From the NCBI RefSeq assembly GCF_007997285.1, contig NZ_VORX01000006.1, positions 62,001 to 126,000 on the forward strand: a stretch of 64,000 nucleotides of DNA, in the 5' to 3' direction. The position numbers were made by a program, and so were the translations under genes. The notes beneath the pieces were generated by a model that was given only the letters and a program-made list of their open reading frames with translations, was not told where the DNA came from and searched no databases. Positions 1-7,562 of the stretch are shown here, in pieces. Every line of letters starts with the position of its first letter. Position 1 is the first letter of the stretch. This stretch comes from Gelidibacter salicanalis (GTDB taxonomy: Bacteria; Bacteroidota; Bacteroidia; Flavobacteriales; Flavobacteriaceae).

Positions 1-2112
1 GCCAAATTCCATACTCGATTTGAGGATCAATTTATTGGCGACCACATTGGTATACCAATCTCCTTTAAATTTTACTTTATAAAATTCCAACCATTTGTAA
101 CGCTCTTGGTCAATTTCTCCCATACGCGCCAAATCATCAGGATTAGATGGGTTTAGTCCAGCTCTCTCGTCTTTCAATGCCGTATAATCCACATCATTGA
201 GAAGGGAGTAAGGTAAAGACATCTTAGCGGTAACGCCAAAGTTAGAACCACCCGTAGGGTAAATTGGATCTGTACGAGTATCATTTCTACTCAATCCAAT
301 AGTATAGGACAGGTTGTTTGAATACCCATTACCAAAGGTAAAAAGACCCGTGTTGTAGTTTTGTAAATCGTAATGCTGAAAACTTACGGCCTGAGATAAG
401 GTAAAGTAATCATCAGGAACAGTTAAACGCTTGGCAAGACCAACTGTAACACCGGTAATATTAAAACGCTTACTTTTATCAGCATCTCTCGTTATAGGAT
501 TATATAAAAACTGTTTGGTATGGGATAATGACGTTGAGAATTGAATGGGACGTTCGCCACCTAGCCAAGGCTCCGTAAATGAGAAACTATAGGTTTGATA
601 AAAACGAGAGGCCTGTAAACGTAAGGCTAAACTTTGGCCATCTCCAGTTGGTACTGGTTTATAAGCATCTTTTTTAAAAATGTCCTTGATTGCAAAATTG
701 TTAAAAGACAGTCCTAGTGTTCCGATAAAGCCACCGCCACCATAACCTCCTTGCAATTCAATTTGGCTTGATCCTTTTTCAACAACTTCATACTCCATGT
801 CTAAGGTACCGTCATTAGGATTGGCATTTTTAAAGTTAGGACTTAGTTGCTGAGCATCAAAAAATCCTAATTGACCTAGTTCCCTTACCGTTCTTACCAC
901 TGCCGTTTTGCTATACAATTGTCCTGGGCGTGTTCTTAACTCTCTGTAAATAACCCGGTCATTGGTTTTGTCATTTCCAACTACGGTGATATTGTTAAAG
1001 TAGGCTGGTTTACCTTCAGAAATACGGATCTCCATATCGATCACGTTACCATCGGCACTTACTTCAACCGGATTGATGGTTGAAAACAAATAACCACTAT
1101 CCTGATAGAGGTTGGTAATGTCTTGCGCATCTGGTCTTGAGTTGTCAGCAATACGCTTTTTAAGTTCAACACCATTATAAGTATCTCCTTCTTTTAGGCC
1201 CAGCATCACCCCCAATTGTTGGTCGGTAAAAATTGTATTTCCTACGAAGGCAATTTTACCAAACGTATATTTTTCTCCCTCTTCAACATTTACGTTTATA
1301 GATATGGTGCCGTCTTGGTTGCTGTAAATAGATTCAGAAAGGATACGGGCGTCTCTATAACCATTCTCTTTATAGGCATCAACAACACTCACTAAATCTT
1401 CTTTATAACTTGCCTTAACATATTTTGAACGCTTCAGGAATCTCAAGAAATTTTTCTCCTTGGTATTCTTCATAGCTTTTTTAAGCTTTTTATCGCTCAG
1501 TTTTTCATTGCCCACAAAATTGATGTCCTGAACCTTTACTTTAGTGTTTTTCTCGATGTTCACCACCATATTAACCCTGCTTTTCTCGATAGAATCAGTT
1601 ACGGGAGTGGTGGCAACGGTAACCTTCGTGTTATAATAGCCTTCTTTTGTGTATTTGTTAGTCAGGTAGTTTTGAGTTGTTGTGATGAGATTTTCAGTAA
1701 CCTTAACACCTTTATTAAGTTTGTTGTCCTTAATTAGAGCTTCTTTTTTTCCTTTTTTAACCCCGTTGATGACCACGACATTAAGTTCAGGTAAATCTTG
1801 TAGACTAATTTCCAGATAGGCTTGGTCGTCTATTGTTTTGGTAAGATAAATGTCAATATTGCTAAACAGGTTAGAACCCCATAGCTTTTTGAGCGCTTCA
1901 CTAATACGCTCCCCTGGAATGGCGATGACTTCGCCTTTTCTCAGACCTGAATAGGTGACGATTGTTGCTTCGCTAAAGTTGGTATCGCCAGTAACGACAA
2001 TTTCCGCGATTGTATATTTTTTACCTGAATTGTATTGGTTTTCTTGTGCTGTAGCAGCTACTGAAAATATAAGTAAAAAGGCACTGAAAAAGGTATTAAA
2101 TATTGTCTTCAA
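1..2112 (-). CDS. bamA: outer membrane protein assembly factor BamA (partial, C-terminus off the left edge)
   Basis: BamA inserts beta-barrel proteins into the outer membrane. The visible reading frame covers about 704 residues: a signal peptide ending in VAATAQ, serial POTRA repeats (for example the stretch with YTIAEIVVTGDTNFSEATIV and later GKIAFVGNTIFTDQQLG), then the start of the Omp85 barrel (GGYGGGGFIGTLGLSFNNF). The barrel end lies beyond position 1. No ATG fits the N-terminus. I chose TTG at 2110-2112, which gives LKTIFNTFFSAFLLIFSVAATAQ, a good signal peptide; an in-frame GTG at 2137-2139 is the alternative. It starts 10 bases after the uppS stop and is the third gene of the DUF6089-uppS-bamA operon. 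Family call is certain; the start is inferred. Confidence 0.95.
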   Translation of the reverse strand, partial: MKTIFNTFFSAFLLIFSVAATAQENQYNSGKKYTIAEIVVTGDTNFSEATIVTYSGLRKGEVIAIPGERISEALKKLWGSNLFSNIDIYLTKTIDDQAYLEISLQDLPELNVVVINGVKKGKKEALIKDNKLNKGVKVTENLITTTQNYLTNKYTKEGYYNTKVTVATTPVTDSIEKSRVNMVVNIEKNTKVKVQDINFVGNEKLSDKKLKKAMKNTKEKNFLRFLKRSKYVKASYKEDLVSVVDAYKENGYRDARILSESIYSNQDGTISINVNVEEGEKYTFGKIAFVGNTIFTDQQLGVMLGLKEGDTYNGVELKKRIADNSRPDAQDITNLYQDSGYLFSTINPVEVSADGNVIDMEIRISEGKPAYFNNITVVGNDKTNDRVIYRELRTRPGQLYSKTAVVRTVRELGQLGFFDAQQLSPNFKNANPNDGTLDMEYEVVEKGSSQIELQGGYGGGGFIGTLGLSFNNFAIKDIFKKDAYKPVPTGDGQSLALRLQASRFYQTYSFSFTEPWLGGERPIQFSTSLSHTKQFLYNPITRDADKSKRFNITGVTVGLAKRLTVPDDYFTLSQAVSFQHYDLQNYNTGLFTFGNGYSNNLSYTIGLSRNDTRTDPIYPTGGSNFGVTAKMSLPYSLLNDVDYTALKDERAGLNPSNPDDLARMGEIDQERYKWLEFYKVKFKGDWYTNVVANKLILKSSMEFG

Positions 2113-2122
2113 AAGCGTGTTA

Positions 2123-2863
2123 TTAGCTGAGTTGTTCACTTGTTTTTCCAAATCGTCGTTCTCTATTTTGATAGTCTACCAAGGCAGTGTATAAGTCATG
2201 CTTTTTAAAATCAGGCCATAAAATATGGGTGAAATATAATTCGGCATAGGCAATTTGCCATAACAAGAAATTACTGATTCTTTGTTCTCCACTGGTCCTG
2301 ATGAGCAAGTCTACATCTGGCAAATTTTGCGTGTAAAGATGCTTATTAATAATGGATTCGTCAATAGAATCGGGTGAAATTATATTATTTTTAACTTTAT
2401 CAGATATTTTTTTAACCATGTTAATAAGCTCCTCGCGGGAACCGTAACTAAGCGCTAAGGTTAATACCATTTTGTTGTTGGTTTTTGTTTTTTCAATGAC
2501 CTCTAGAAGTTCTTCTTTTGCTTTTTTGGGCAAATCGTCCAAGCATCCTATGGCATTTAGTCTGATATTGTTCTCTTGAAGAGTCTTGATTTCCTTTTTG
2601 AGGGATTTGACCAAAAGTTTCATCAGCGTCTGAACTTCAATCTTGGGACGGTTCCAGTTTTCTGTAGAAAAAGCGTACAAAGTCAGGTGTTTTATACCAA
2701 TTTCAGCACTGGCTTCCACTACTTCCCGTACAGATTTGGTGCCGTTTTCATGGCCAATAACGCGCAAGAAACCTTGTTGTTTAGCCCATCGGCCATTGCC
2801 GTCCATAATTATGGCGAGATGGTTGGGAAGGCGGTCAGTATGTATTTGTTTTTTTAAATCCAC
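2123..2863 (-). CDS. uppS: isoprenyl (di-trans,poly-cis undecaprenyl) diphosphate synthase
   Basis: This enzyme condenses isopentenyl diphosphate onto farnesyl diphosphate to make the C55 carrier lipid for peptidoglycan and LPS. The 246-residue length is normal. The motif MDGNGRWA is at residues 20-27, with the Mg-binding Asp21. STENWNRP follows near residue 66, and the C-terminal region has RTSGEQRISNFLLWQ and the ELYF/WPDF segment typical of cis-prenyltransferases. The start is adjacent to the stop of the upstream DUF6089 gene (2864) and the stop lies 10 bases before the bamA start, so the three genes are almost certainly one envelope-biogenesis transcript. Confidence 0.97.
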   Translation of the reverse strand: MDLKKQIHTDRLPNHLAIIMDGNGRWAKQQGFLRVIGHENGTKSVREVVEASAEIGIKHLTLYAFSTENWNRPKIEVQTLMKLLVKSLKKEIKTLQENNIRLNAIGCLDDLPKKAKEELLEVIEKTKTNNKMVLTLALSYGSREELINMVKKISDKVKNNIISPDSIDESIINKHLYTQNLPDVDLLIRTSGEQRISNFLLWQIAYAELYFTHILWPDFKKHDLYTALVDYQNRERRFGKTSEQLS

Positions 2864-3559
2864 TTAATTAAAGCAATAGCATGGTTTTTCACCAAAGGTG
2901 TAAGTTAAGGTAAACCCAGAAAATACATACCAATCATTGCTATTTAAATTTCCAAAAGCATATGTTTTTCTTCTAGAAGGGGTGTCAGGAAAGCTTCCAT
3001 CAAGATTATCGGAAAAAGTATAGCGTACGCCAATCTCTGCACCTATTATTAAGCCTTCAACAGTGGTGGTTTTAACACCTAAAACCATCGGAATCCCTAA
3101 GGCCCAGCTGTAAGTGTTTTCTGGTAACTGTTCATTGGTATTAGGATCAATGTAAAAGTTTTTATGTCGCGCAGCAGCAATTCCGCTATATAGGTAAGGT
3201 GTAAATTGTTTTCCGGATTTATGGGTGTCAAAATCCCAAAATGTAAATTCCATACCAGTAGAAAATTCCATTAAATTATTTCTAAATGCATAGCCCCGGG
3301 CAATTCGTCTCGGGTCGTCAGAAAGTACATCCTTTGCTTCAAGTTCTGTAATCATTAACGAGGCGCGGAAGGAATGGCGGGGGCTTCGGTTCCATTTGAC
3401 TAAAATTCCTCCGGCAGGTCTCACGGGAGATATGTATTTAGTAGAGCCAACATCACCAATATAATTACTGTTGCCCAAAAAAAATCCAACTTCATAAATC
3501 TGAGCTTGGACGTTTGGGGCAATGTAAATACTAATTAAGAATAAAATGATATACCTCAT
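2864..3559 (-). CDS. DUF6089-type outer-membrane beta-barrel protein
   Basis: The 231-residue protein has a signal peptide cleaved after NVQAQ, then alternating amphipathic strands rich in Gly, Tyr and Phe (YEVGFFLGNSNYIGDVGS, ending WYVFSGFTLTYTFG). This is typical of small porin-like barrels of Bacteroidota, and the sequence resembles the DUF6089 family that usually precedes uppS and bamA in this group. Function is unknown; position suggests a role in, or co-regulation with, outer-membrane assembly. It is the first gene of the operon, with a good promoter just upstream. Two Cys (CYC) sit three residues from the C-terminus, after the last strand, which is unusual for a barrel end. Confidence 0.85.
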   Translation of the reverse strand: MRYIILFLISIYIAPNVQAQIYEVGFFLGNSNYIGDVGSTKYISPVRPAGGILVKWNRSPRHSFRASLMITELEAKDVLSDDPRRIARGYAFRNNLMEFSTGMEFTFWDFDTHKSGKQFTPYLYSGIAAARHKNFYIDPNTNEQLPENTYSWALGIPMVLGVKTTTVEGLIIGAEIGVRYTFSDNLDGSFPDTPSRRKTYAFGNLNSNDWYVFSGFTLTYTFGEKPCYCFN

Positions 3560-3576
3560 AAAATTTTAAAAGTTTG

Positions 3577-3608
3577 CAAATATAATAAATAAGATTAGCC
3601 AATACCAA
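3577..3608 (-). promoter_or_regulatory. Bacteroidota-type promoter for DUF6089-uppS-bamA
   Basis: On the minus strand a -33-like TTGG (3605-3608) is followed after 20 bases by TATATTTG (3577-3584), an exact match to TAnnTTTG. The predicted transcript begins near 3570, about ten bases before the ATG. No other promoter is visible before uppS or bamA. Confidence 0.6.
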
Positions 3609-3657
3609 TTTGAGTCAAATAGTATTCAGATAAACAGTATTTACGAGGTTTTATTGT

Positions 3658-4539
3658 TTAATTGCGTTTATCTTCTCCCCATAGTAGTTTTTTTCTTAAG
3701 GTGTCGATAAAGCTTTCACTTGGGAGTTCGATCATCTTTATTTTGAAGTGCGCTTTTTTTATGGTAACAATAGTAGAATTGTGTAAGGTGGCAATGCGGG
3801 AATCTAAAGAAATTAAGTAGAAATCTTCACGACCGTCTACCTTTAATTGAATTTCTGTATCATCTGGAATGACCAACGGTCTGGCGCTTAAATTATGAGG
3901 AGCAATAGGGGTGATGACAAAATTCTTGGCTTCAGGAGTAATGACCGGGCCGCCACAGCTCAATGAATATCCTGTAGAACCTGTAGGTGTGGACACAATT
4001 AAACCGTCCGCCCAATAGGTCGTTAAGTACTCGCCATTTAAGTGGGTATTTACCGTAATCATAGAAGTCGTGTTCTTTCTACTGACCGCAATTTCATTTA
4101 GGGCAAAATTAAGTTGGGTGAGATCTTTGTTCTTAGGTTCGGTTTCAATACTGAGCAGGCTGCGTTCCGAAATTTTATAATCCCCTTTAAAAATACTGTC
4201 TAAAGCACTTTCAATTTGGTTGTTCTGTATGGTCGCTAAAAACCCCAAACGCCCTGTATTGATCCCGATAATCGGGATAGACCGATCGCTGACATAGGTA
4301 ATGGCTCTTAAAATAGTCCCGTCGCCTCCAATACTAATGAGCAAGTCAAAACTATCATCTAAGGTTTGAAAGGTTTCAAATTCCTTAAAGTTGGTCTTAA
4401 GATCTAAATGTTCATCAATTAGTCTGTAAAACTGATCTTCAATATAAACTTGGGCATCTTTGAGCGCCAGATAATTTAAAAGCACCCCTGCGGATGCTTC
4501 ATTGCCTTTATAATATTGACTAAATATTGCGATTTTCAT
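3658..4539 (-). CDS. nadK: NAD kinase
   Basis: It phosphorylates NAD to NADP with ATP (or polyphosphate in some species) in the cytosol. The 293-residue length is normal. The nucleotide-binding GGDGT motif is at residues 71-75, followed by GINTGRLGFL and the NAD-site segment TPTGSTGYSLSCGGP. It lies 3 bases downstream of the CBS-domain gene, so the two are co-transcribed. The final residues run into about 100 bases of intergenic DNA before the next promoter. Confidence 0.97.
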   Translation of the reverse strand: MKIAIFSQYYKGNEASAGVLLNYLALKDAQVYIEDQFYRLIDEHLDLKTNFKEFETFQTLDDSFDLLISIGGDGTILRAITYVSDRSIPIIGINTGRLGFLATIQNNQIESALDSIFKGDYKISERSLLSIETEPKNKDLTQLNFALNEIAVSRKNTTSMITVNTHLNGEYLTTYWADGLIVSTPTGSTGYSLSCGGPVITPEAKNFVITPIAPHNLSARPLVIPDDTEIQLKVDGREDFYLISLDSRIATLHNSTIVTIKKAHFKIKMIELPSESFIDTLRKKLLWGEDKRN

Positions 4540-4542
4540 GTA

Positions 4543-5199
4543 TTACATATTAAGGTATTTGTTCAAATAGTCTGAACGTTCCTTTAAATTTTCAATATAG
4601 GTATCCTCTTCATGTCCAGAAATAACGTTATAACTGTACCTCCTAAAGGTTTGTATGACATCGTTCAGCCCTGAATCTCCAATTTTAAGGGTCACCTGTA
4701 CCACATCGCCTTCCATTTTAGAGATAAAGGCGCCTAATATTTTAGCGTCGTTTGATTCTACAATCTGACTAATTTCACTGAATGAATAGTCCTGAATACC
4801 CTTTTCGATAATTAAAGTACCGCCCGGTTCAGCAAAAAATGGCGTTTCGTTAAATCGGCCAATAATGTCATTCAATTCATAATAGCCTAAATACGTATTC
4901 TGATGGTCTAAAACGGGCATGATGTTACAGGAATGTTGTGCAAAAGTCTCGAGAACGTCGAGCCAATTTGTATCTGACCTCACAAAAAAGCCTTCTAAAA
5001 CATGGTTGCAGTCGGCAATGGTTTCTTTGCCATCAAAACAATGTACGTCTGTTTCTGATATACAGCCCAAATACACCCCATCATTTTCAATAGGAATATG
5101 GGAATAGGTCAATTCATTAAACATCATTTTAAGGTCACTGACCTTATCATTTATATTTAAGGGCTTAATGTCATTGATGATGTATTCTCTTAACGGCAT
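4543..5199 (-). CDS. CBS-domain protein with C-terminal ACT-like region
   Basis: The 218-residue cytosolic protein has two CBS repeats (about residues 1-60 and 70-120). Motifs such as HIPIEND-GVYLGCISETD and NIMPVLDHQNTYLGYYELNDI are typical of adenine-nucleotide-binding Bateman modules. The C-terminal third (about 135-205) has a DVVQVTLKIGD...FRRYSYNVIS pattern that looks ACT-like. It probably senses a nucleotide, but the target is unknown. It is transcribed just ahead of nadK, which suggests a link to NAD(P) or energy status (inference). It diverges from pdxJ across an 88-base gap. Confidence 0.85.
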   Translation of the reverse strand: MPLREYIINDIKPLNINDKVSDLKMMFNELTYSHIPIENDGVYLGCISETDVHCFDGKETIADCNHVLEGFFVRSDTNWLDVLETFAQHSCNIMPVLDHQNTYLGYYELNDIIGRFNETPFFAEPGGTLIIEKGIQDYSFSEISQIVESNDAKILGAFISKMEGDVVQVTLKIGDSGLNDVIQTFRRYSYNVISGHEEDTYIENLKERSDYLNKYLNM

Positions 5200-5261
5200 G
5201 ATCTAGCATTTTGTTCTTGCAAAATAATTAAAAATAACTACAAATTGCATCATCTACTTCG

Positions 5262-5269
5262 TATTTTTG
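5262..5269 (+). promoter_or_regulatory. -7 element of the pdxJ promoter
   Basis: TATTTTTG matches TAnnTTTG exactly and lies 18 bases before the pdxJ ATG. No good TTTG is seen at the usual upstream distance, so only the -7 box is supported. Confidence 0.4.
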
Positions 5270-5287
5270 TTCAATAAAACAAAAGCT

Positions 5288-6001
5288 ATGACAAAGTTGA
5301 GCGTGAATATTAACAAGATTGCTACCCTAAGAAATTCGCGGGGTGGGGATGTTCCAAATGTGGTTCAATTTGCAAGAGATATTCAAAAGTTTGGTGCCCA
5401 AGGGGTCACCATCCATCCAAGGCCGGATGAACGTCATATCCGCTATCAGGATGTGTATGATTTAAAGCCGGAAGTTTATACAGAATACAATATTGAGGGC
5501 AATCCCATCCGTCAATTTATTGACATGGTTTTGGAAGTCAAACCTACTCAGGTCACTTTAGTGCCAGACGCTGAGGATGCAATTACATCAAATGCAGGTT
5601 GGGACACTATAAAGCACAAAGATTTTTTGGTAGATGTGATTAAGGAGTTTAAACAAAATGGCATCCGAACCTCAATTTTTGTAGATCCACAATTAAAACA
5701 AGTAGAAGGTGCCAAAGCGACAGGTGCTGACAGAATTGAACTATATACGGAAGCGTTTGCCCATAATTATGGCTTGGGTAATAAAATGTCTATCAAACCC
5801 TATACAGAATGTGCCGTCTTGGCAAATGTCTTGGGCTTGGGTATCAACGCCGGTCACGATTTGTCTCTAGATAATATTAAATATTTTAAACAAAACATTC
5901 CTGACTTATTGGAAGTCTCCATCGGACATGCTTTAATCTCAGAGAGTTTGTATCTTGGCATTGAAAATGTCATCAATATGTATTTGAGACAGCTGAAGTA
6001 G
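5288..6001 (+). CDS. pdxJ: pyridoxine 5'-phosphate synthase
   Basis: PdxJ joins 1-deoxyxylulose 5-phosphate and 3-amino-1-hydroxyacetone phosphate to form pyridoxine 5'-phosphate in the DXP-dependent vitamin B6 pathway. The 237-residue TIM barrel shows LSVNINKIATLRNSRGG at the N-terminus, QGVTIHPRPDERHI, TLVPDAEDA (where many homologues have VPE) and the C-terminal GINAGHDLSLDN and EVSIGHALISES loops. I use ATG at 5288 rather than an in-frame TTG at 5267, because the upstream codons overlap the -7 box and the homologous N-terminus begins at MTKLSVNIN. Confidence 0.95.
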   Translation: MTKLSVNINKIATLRNSRGGDVPNVVQFARDIQKFGAQGVTIHPRPDERHIRYQDVYDLKPEVYTEYNIEGNPIRQFIDMVLEVKPTQVTLVPDAEDAITSNAGWDTIKHKDFLVDVIKEFKQNGIRTSIFVDPQLKQVEGAKATGADRIELYTEAFAHNYGLGNKMSIKPYTECAVLANVLGLGINAGHDLSLDNIKYFKQNIPDLLEVSIGHALISESLYLGIENVINMYLRQLK

Positions 6002-6009
6002 GTAAGCGG

Positions 6010-6107
6010 TTTTCAGTTGGCAGTTTTCAGTTGGCAGTATTCAGTGAGCAGTTTTCAGTGAGCAGTTTTCAATTGGCAGTTTTCAGTTGGCAGTTTTCAG
6101 TTGGCAG
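6010..6107 (+). repeat. seven tandem copies of a 14-bp unit
   Basis: Seven contiguous 14-base units, consensus TTTTCAGTTGGCAG, start at 6010, 6024, 6038, 6052, 6066, 6080 and 6094. Units 1, 2, 6 and 7 are identical; units 3 and 4 share TTCAGTGAGCAG; unit 5 has CAATTGG. The array starts 9 bases after the pdxJ stop and lies between two co-directional genes. Confidence 0.9.
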
Positions 6108-6118
6108 TTGGAAACCTT

Positions 6119-6205
6119 CTGTCAACAATCGTTTATCAACAATCAACAACCCGCCCGTACCGAAAAGGCACATTCGGGCGAGTCAACAATCATTATTCAA
6201 CGATC
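6119..6205 (+). repeat. dispersed TCAACAATC copies around a GC-rich inverted repeat
   Basis: After the 14-bp array, the 9-mer TCAACAATC occurs three times, with a partial CAACAA copy and a diverged copy (TCAACGATC). They flank a short inverted repeat, CGCCCG then CGGGCG, with a 17-base loop. No coding potential is visible. It could be degraded repeat DNA or a leader of the downstream hydrolase. Confidence 0.5.
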
Positions 6206-6208
6206 ATC

Positions 6209-6976
6209 ATGAATCTTCATTCAAACATTTTAGGCCAAGGCCAAGTCTTTATTTTTCTCCACGGATTTTTGGGGATGGGTGATAACTGGAAAACCCTAGG
6301 TACGTCATTCAGTGAGGATGGCTATGAGGTGCATCTTATAGATCAGCGGAATCACGGACGCAGTTTTCACAGCGATGAATTTAATTATGAAGTGATGGTG
6401 GAAGACTTGAAGCGCTATTGTGACGCGCATCAGTTGGAAAACATCATCCTATTAGGGCACTCCATGGGCGGGAAAACGGCCATGTTATTTGCTGTAGAAA
6501 ATCCTGATTTGGTTTCCAAATTGATTATTGCCGATATTTCGCCGCGCTATTATCCAACCCATCACGACGCTATTCTTAAAGGTTTATCGGCATTAGATTT
6601 TACAGCTCTTAAAAGTAGAGGGGAAGCAGACAGCGCATTGAAACGCTACGTACCTGATGTAGGTACACGACAGTTTTTATTGAAAAATCTGTATTGGAAA
6701 GACAAAGGAGTGTTGGATTTAAGGATCAATCTTGAGGTTTTAAGTGATCAGGTGAATGAAGTGGGTGAGCCCTTGCCAATGCATACTACGTTTGATAAAG
6801 AAACCTTGTTTTTAAGAGGCGATCGTTCAGAATATATTGCTCTGGCGGATGAAAGTTTAATTTATTCCCATTTTCCTAAAGCTAAAATTGTGACTATTGC
6901 GAATGCAGGCCATTGGTTACACGCTGAAAATCCAGATGATTTTTATAAAGAGGTCAACACGTTCCTAAAAGCGTAA
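6209..6976 (+). CDS. alpha/beta hydrolase (YbfF-like esterase)
   Basis: This 255-residue cytosolic protein is a serine hydrolase of the alpha/beta fold, close in pattern to YbfF esterases. The oxyanion segment HGFLG is at 18-22, the nucleophile elbow GHSMGG puts Ser85 in place, Asp205 lies in RGDRS, and His235 is in GHWLHAENP. The start is ATG 6209: the frame stays open to 6101, but those codons come from repeat DNA and are not protein-like. The natural substrate is unknown. It sits between pdxJ and a small membrane protein with no clear functional tie. Confidence 0.9.
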   Translation: MNLHSNILGQGQVFIFLHGFLGMGDNWKTLGTSFSEDGYEVHLIDQRNHGRSFHSDEFNYEVMVEDLKRYCDAHQLENIILLGHSMGGKTAMLFAVENPDLVSKLIIADISPRYYPTHHDAILKGLSALDFTALKSRGEADSALKRYVPDVGTRQFLLKNLYWKDKGVLDLRINLEVLSDQVNEVGEPLPMHTTFDKETLFLRGDRSEYIALADESLIYSHFPKAKIVTIANAGHWLHAENPDDFYKEVNTFLKA

Positions 6977-7015
6977 TTAACATATTTAAATCTTTAATCT
7001 CCAAAACTTAAAACT

Positions 7016-7363
7016 ATGAATTTGATTATCAAATTATTGATCACTGCAGTTGCTGTGGTAATTTTGGCCAAATTCCTTCCCGGGGTGGAAGTTGCCGGTT
7101 TTCTATCAGCCATTATTTTGGCCATAGTCTTAGGTTTGCTCAACTTATTTTTAAAACCCATTTTGGTCATCTTAACCCTGCCCATAACGGTTTTGACATT
7201 AGGCTTGTTTTTATTGGTAATCAATGCCTGTATCATCCTTTTGGCAGATGAATTTATGGGCGGATTTGAAGTGGACGGATTTTGGATTGCACTGCTTTTT
7301 AGCTTGCTCTTGTCATTTTTACAATCTGTACTTTATTCATTGTTAGACAAAGACAAAAACTAG
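7016..7363 (+). CDS. small integral membrane protein, phage-holin-4/DUF family
   Basis: The protein has 115 residues with about four hydrophobic helices (residues 3-22, 25-45, 50-75, 85-110). The pattern LLNLFLKPILVILTLPITVLTLGLF matches the widespread 'phage holin family protein' (Mycobacterial membrane protein/YvlD-like) group. Despite the family name, nothing phage-like surrounds it. Its role is unknown, possibly membrane or envelope stress related. It lies 39 bases after the hydrolase and may share its transcript. Confidence 0.8.
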   Translation: MNLIIKLLITAVAVVILAKFLPGVEVAGFLSAIILAIVLGLLNLFLKPILVILTLPITVLTLGLFLLVINACIILLADEFMGGFEVDGFWIALLFSLLLSFLQSVLYSLLDKDKN

Positions 7364-7387
7364 TCTATAAATCAAGTGTTTAAAAAC

Positions 7388-7418
7388 TTTGTTGGGATTT
7401 AAAAAATGCTTAATTTTG
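7388..7418 (+). promoter_or_regulatory. promoter of tig
   Basis: TTTG (7388-7391), 19 bases, then TAATTTTG (7411-7418): a full match to the Bacteroidota vegetative promoter. The predicted start, about 7424-7426, coincides with the 5' strand of the leader helix described next. Confidence 0.75.
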
Positions 7419-7423
7419 CATCC

Positions 7424-7525
7424 CGATTTTTGAGTAGTCAAACCCGTGTTTTAGGTACGCCCTTTGGTACGAAATTTGAACTAACTTCCATAGAAAATAG
7501 GAACCCTTGTAGGTTAGAAAAATCG
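7424..7525 (+). ncRNA. structured 5' leader of tig (predicted)
   Basis: CGATTTTT (7424-7431) pairs perfectly with AAAAATCG (7518-7525). Inside, CTAACTTCC (7481-7489) pairs with GGAA (7500-7503) and GTTAG (7513-7517), giving a bulged hairpin stacked directly on the outer helix. GTAC repeats near 7455-7470 may form another arm. The outer helix begins at the predicted transcription start. No known riboswitch class is recognised; it may be an autoregulatory or stress-responsive leader. Structure read by eye. Confidence 0.45.
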
Positions 7526-7562
7526 TTAAACATTAAAACGCCGTAGGCTTTATAATTATAAT

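Noticed and set aside
6010-6107. CRISPR array
   Set aside because: The 14-base units are contiguous with no spacers, and no cas genes are near.
6031-6282. Open frame through the 14-bp repeat array
   Set aside because: The residues (repeats of FSVSSFQLAVFSWQ type) come from the tandem DNA repeat and the frame overlaps the real hydrolase gene in another phase.
7016-7363. Prophage remnant suggested by the 'phage holin' family name
   Set aside because: No other phage-like gene, attachment site or composition shift is present; this family is widespread as a chromosomal membrane protein.
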